In this document: positions 30,259-33,094 of the stretch, in pieces
Numbering within the stretch: the first letter of the stretch is position 1
Layout: the number at the start of each line of letters is the position of its first letter
Origin: Acidobacteriota bacterium
Lineage (GTDB): Bacteria > Acidobacteriota > Terriglobia > Terriglobales > Acidobacteriaceae
Direction: 5' to 3'
Assembly: GCA_021818105.1 (NCBI GenBank)
Contig: JAKAFB010000019.1
Span: 1 to 33,094 of the forward strand
Length of the DNA: 33,094 bases
Made by a program: the position numbers and the translations under genes
Notes under the pieces: generated by a model
What the model was told of the DNA's origin: nothing
The model's input: only the letters and a program-made list of their open reading frames with translations
The model's database searches: none

Positions 30259-32217
30259 TTACTGCGGCGGGTTGGAGTGGCTGAAGCCGGAATCGGGAGT
30301 GGTTTCGTCGATGTGGGTGATGTGGACGCTGGCCTGGGTCTCCGGGACGGTGCCGTCGTTGAGCTGGACCTGGGTGGGCTGGCCGACGACGAGCATGCGG
30401 CGGACGAGCTTGCCGCGGGCGGGAATAAGGACGCGCTCAGTGGATGTGGTTTTGGTGGTGAGGACGGTGACAGGCACCTCTGCCGCGGCATAGCCCGCAT
30501 TGGCGAGGTTGATGGCGACGAGCCAGGTGCCGCCCTGCTGTGGGGTGGGAAAGACACTCTCGATACTGAGGTCGGGCAGTCCCTTGTCGGCATCGATCCA
30601 ATCGGCGAAAAACCAGGAGAGGTCCTGTCCGGTTGCACCGCTCATGAGGAGTCTCTCCATGAGACCGGGGCCCGGGCCGGTGTCCTGTGAGGGATCGTAG
30701 GCCTTCAAAGCGGCGGCGAGCGCCTCGTTGCCGATGAGGTCGCGGAGCATCCAGAAGACATAGGCGGCCTTGGTGCGGTAGTAGATGGGCGCGGTGGCAA
30801 CGGCGAGAGGCTGGCCGGAGCCTTCGCCGGGGCTGGAGGGCTCGTCGAGCGCGAGGGCGGCGCGGTCGGCCTCAAGCGTGCCAAGAGCGTCATCGCGGCC
30901 GTGGTGTTTTTCCATCCAGAGCGTGCCGATGAAGGTGGAAACGCCTTCGCTGACCCAGGCACGGGGCGAGGCAAGCCAGGCGTGGGTGAGGGCATGTGCA
31001 AGTACGCTCTGTAGCTGCTCGGCGGGGACCTCTTTGAGGCTGGCGGCGAGCAGGGATCCGGTTTCGTAGGGTGCGTCGTTGGGGTCGGGCAGGTCGAGCA
31101 GCGTGAGTTGGGTGCGCGGGGATTTGCCCAGCCAATCCTCGAGGAACGGTGAGATAGCGCTGGCAGCGTCGATCCAAGTCTGCACCGCGACTTCATTGTC
31201 AGGGAGTGTCCACGCGGTAAGGTTGGCGCCGGTATGAGCTTTGCGGACGGCCACGAAGAGGCTGGGCGCGAGGAAGCCAAGGTGGTTTGTGCTGAGAGTG
31301 GCGGTGGCTACGCCGTTCACATCTGGGTAGAAGCCGCCGGGCGCGGCGATGGTTAGCGGGACGGAGTGCCCGTTGATGAGGGCGACGGTGGGCTGTTGGC
31401 CGTAGGGGAACTCGACGGTGAGGCTCAGGCGGAAATGGGCGGATGAGAGACGCAGCTTGTGAGTGCCGATTTCATCGAAGAGGCGCGCGCCATCGCCGAG
31501 GATGACGGGGACGCTGGAGACGGGGTACCAGACGACATTACCGAAGCCGCGCAGGCCGGTGAAGGAGGCGGCAATTTCGTCCCAGTCAGAATGGAGGGCG
31601 ATGGCATCGGGGGTGCCCACGGCGACGAGACGCTGGGCAGAGGCCAGAATCTGGCCGCCATAGCGCACATCTAGCTGGAGCGAAGCTCCGGGCGCGAGGG
31701 GCAGGGCGAAGGGCACGGCGGCCTCGTGGAGTTGGCCGGTGTGATCGGCGTCAGAGTTGAGGACAGCGACGGGAAACGCGACATCCTTGCCGGCGATGCG
31801 GATTTGCTCCCAATTGAGCGTGGAAGAGATTTGCAGTGGGATGCGCGTGAGCGGAGACGGGCCGTCATTGCGAACGGTGATGAGGGCGCGCGCGGCGAGA
31901 TGATGCGTGGCGGGCTGAAGGTGAACGTCGAGATCGAGGCTGGTGAAGGTGACGGCGCGGCGGTCGGCGTCAGTGGCGACGGGCTCTTTGGCGAGAGGAG
32001 TCGCAGCAGGACCGGCCTGGGTGGTAACGCTGAATTCATCGGCAGAGCGCGAAAAGATGACCTTGCCGCCGGGTTTGGCGCTCTGGGACTGCGGAGCCTG
32101 CTGTGGCGCGGCAGACTTTTCGGCCGGCTTGCTGCTGGACTGCGCTGGGCAGGGGATGGTGGCCAGAGCTGCGGCGAGGGTGGCAGCCGCCAGGCTACGG
32201 GCAAAGGGGGATGTCAT
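30259..32217 (-). CDS. Exported M1-peptidase-like protein lacking the catalytic glutamate
   Basis: A 652-residue exported protein with an N-terminal signal peptide (cleavage after PCPAQ) and a Pro/Gln-rich linker (about 28-50). The next 200 residues are an all-beta domain, and the middle has an M1 aminopeptidase-like zinc segment HALTHAWLASPRAWVSEG (His408, Ala409, His412, Glu424). M1 enzymes have HEXXH followed by Glu after 18 residues. Here the catalytic Glu is Ala409 and the second Glu follows after 11, so peptidase activity is unlikely. Downstream is a helical domain and a terminal beta domain. Its ATG overlaps the rlmB stop (ATGA), a coupled pair of unrelated functions. Confidence 0.75.
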   Translation of the reverse strand: MTSPFARSLAAATLAAALATIPCPAQSSSKPAEKSAAPQQAPQSQSAKPGGKVIFSRSADEFSVTTQAGPAATPLAKEPVATDADRRAVTFTSLDLDVHLQPATHHLAARALITVRNDGPSPLTRIPLQISSTLNWEQIRIAGKDVAFPVAVLNSDADHTGQLHEAAVPFALPLAPGASLQLDVRYGGQILASAQRLVAVGTPDAIALHSDWDEIAASFTGLRGFGNVVWYPVSSVPVILGDGARLFDEIGTHKLRLSSAHFRLSLTVEFPYGQQPTVALINGHSVPLTIAAPGGFYPDVNGVATATLSTNHLGFLAPSLFVAVRKAHTGANLTAWTLPDNEVAVQTWIDAASAISPFLEDWLGKSPRTQLTLLDLPDPNDAPYETGSLLAASLKEVPAEQLQSVLAHALTHAWLASPRAWVSEGVSTFIGTLWMEKHHGRDDALGTLEADRAALALDEPSSPGEGSGQPLAVATAPIYYRTKAAYVFWMLRDLIGNEALAAALKAYDPSQDTGPGPGLMERLLMSGATGQDLSWFFADWIDADKGLPDLSIESVFPTPQQGGTWLVAINLANAGYAAAEVPVTVLTTKTTSTERVLIPARGKLVRRMLVVGQPTQVQLNDGTVPETQASVHITHIDETTPDSGFSHSNPPQ

Positions 32218-33032
32218 GAGCCAAGGCCTTTCTGCTTCTTTGGTTTGGACGCGGCCTCAGAGGCGGGGCGAGCGGACTGGCGTGCTGCGCTTCGGCGCTG
32301 GCGGAAGGCCTCATAGAGCACGACCGCGCCGGCGGCGGAGACGTTGAGCGAGCTGACTCCGCCGGCCATGGGGATGCGCAGGAGGTGGTCACAGGTACGG
32401 CGGACGAGGTCGTGGAGACCGGCGCCCTCGCGGCCAAGGACGAGGACACAGTCGCCGGTGAAGTCGAATTGGTCGTAGTCCTGGGAGCCGCGCTCGTCGA
32501 GGCCGATGACCCAGATGTTGTGCTCCTTCAGGTCTTCGAGGGCGCGGACGAGATTGACGACACGGGCGATGCGGAGGTGCTCGGCGGCCCCGGCGCTGGC
32601 TTTGACGGCCACGGGACTGAGGGGGGCGGAGCGGCGCTCGGTGAGGATGACGCCATCGACGCCGGCGCCGTCGGCCACGCGGAGGAGCGCGCCGAGGTTC
32701 TGGGGATCTTCGACGCTATCGAGGGCGAGGAGCAGACGGGCGGGGGCGGGCTGGCCGGCCGGCCCAGGGAGCGAGGTGAAGAGATCTTCAATGCTGAGAG
32801 CCTGTTGCGGGTGCACGAAGGCGACAACGCCCTGGTGCATGGGAGTCCCAGCGATTTGGGTAAGCTGCTCACGGGGCTCCTGGCGGATGCGGACGCCGGA
32901 CTGACGGCACTCGGCAATGAGGCTGGCGAGGCGGTCATCGTGGCGCTCGCGGGCGACGAGCACATGGTCAAAGCGGCGCTTGCCGGCACGAAGTGCTTCT
33001 TCCACCGGATGCAGGCCGTAGAGAACTTCCAT
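32214..33032 (-). CDS. rlmB: 23S rRNA (guanosine-2'-O)-methyltransferase RlmB, SpoU family
   Basis: A 272-residue SPOUT methyltransferase. The N-terminal RNA-binding segment (LYGLHPVEEALRAGKRRFDHVLV) and the knot motifs (LDSVEDPQNLGALLRVADGAG, quoted in part; VLGREGAGL; IPMAGGVSSLNVSAAGAVVLYEA, in part) identify RlmB/TrmH-type enzymes, which methylate G2251 of 23S rRNA. A basic Ala/Ser/Lys tail extends past the fold. ATG 33032 lies 62 bases from the window end. It has no clear ribosome binding site. The upstream neighbour is not in the window. Confidence 0.9.
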   Translation of the reverse strand: MEVLYGLHPVEEALRAGKRRFDHVLVARERHDDRLASLIAECRQSGVRIRQEPREQLTQIAGTPMHQGVVAFVHPQQALSIEDLFTSLPGPAGQPAPARLLLALDSVEDPQNLGALLRVADGAGVDGVILTERRSAPLSPVAVKASAGAAEHLRIARVVNLVRALEDLKEHNIWVIGLDERGSQDYDQFDFTGDCVLVLGREGAGLHDLVRRTCDHLLRIPMAGGVSSLNVSAAGAVVLYEAFRQRRSAARQSARPASEAASKPKKQKGLGS

Positions 33033-33094
33033 AGAAACAGTGTAGAAGATGGGCGGGTGTGGGCGAGCATTGCGCGGTTCGGCCTGGAGGCGGC

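Noticed and set aside
1-33094. CRISPR arrays, prophage, integrase or transposase genes
   Set aside because: No regularly spaced direct repeats and no recognisable integrase, transposase or Cas protein were seen in any supported gene.

Overview
The window looks like chromosomal DNA of a Gram-negative, high-GC bacterium, most likely an Acidobacteriota member of the Terriglobia type. Lipid A/LPS genes (lpxK, waaA, a waaC-like gene) show an outer membrane. The Tat-exported sugar oxidoreductase/TIM-barrel pair, the DUF3108 protein and the dispersed palindromic repeats fit that group. The taxonomic call is inference from gene content, not from a marker gene. No rRNA, tRNA, CRISPR array or insertion sequence was seen.

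The most notable region is 1.9-9.8 kb. A minus-strand cluster encodes a decahaem MtrA/PioA-type cytochrome (7281-8246), a very large MtrB/PioB-type outer-membrane barrel (4544-7171), two paralogous monohaem cytochromes (4003-4326, 3479-3799) and an ImcH/NapC-like membrane multihaem quinol dehydrogenase (1978-3420). Together they could form a complete electron wire from the quinone pool across the periplasm and outer membrane. A Crp/Fnr-family regulator (9002-9754) is divergently transcribed. The shared intergenic region carries three palindromes of the form GTGA-N6-TCAC (two exact in the core, one degenerate). This matches the CRP-like recognition helix of the regulator, which also has an FNR-like N-terminal cysteine cluster. 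Strong hairpins lie in every spacer of the cytochrome cluster and a terminator-like hairpin closes it.

Other regions: an RNB-family ribonuclease (388-1854); a secreted NTF2-like protein (9865-10425); mnmG with an in-frame palindromic repeat inside a species-specific insertion (10449-12488); a small conserved protein, a DUF3108 protein, a membrane methyltransferase and a heptosyltransferase (12.6-15.5 kb); a repeat-rich spacer and a 5'-truncated RHS fragment with a possible effector tip and downstream partner (15.5-17.5 kb); a cupin/MarR divergent pair with two perfect operators (17.65-18.66 kb); two translationally coupled Tat-signal sugar-metabolism genes (18.8-21.0 kb); and a waaA-lpxK operon (21.0-23.3 kb).

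The last third holds a secreted protein of unknown function, queD, a small membrane protein, pncA, a HigBA-type toxin-antitoxin pair with its operator, a DinG-type helicase, a DUF4242 protein, der, an M1-peptidase-like protein lacking the catalytic glutamate, and rlmB. Several gene pairs share 4-base ATGA/GTGA stop-start overlaps (waaC/methyltransferase, sugar oxidoreductase/TIM barrel, waaA/lpxK, higB/higA, rlmB/M1-like), indicating translationally coupled operons.
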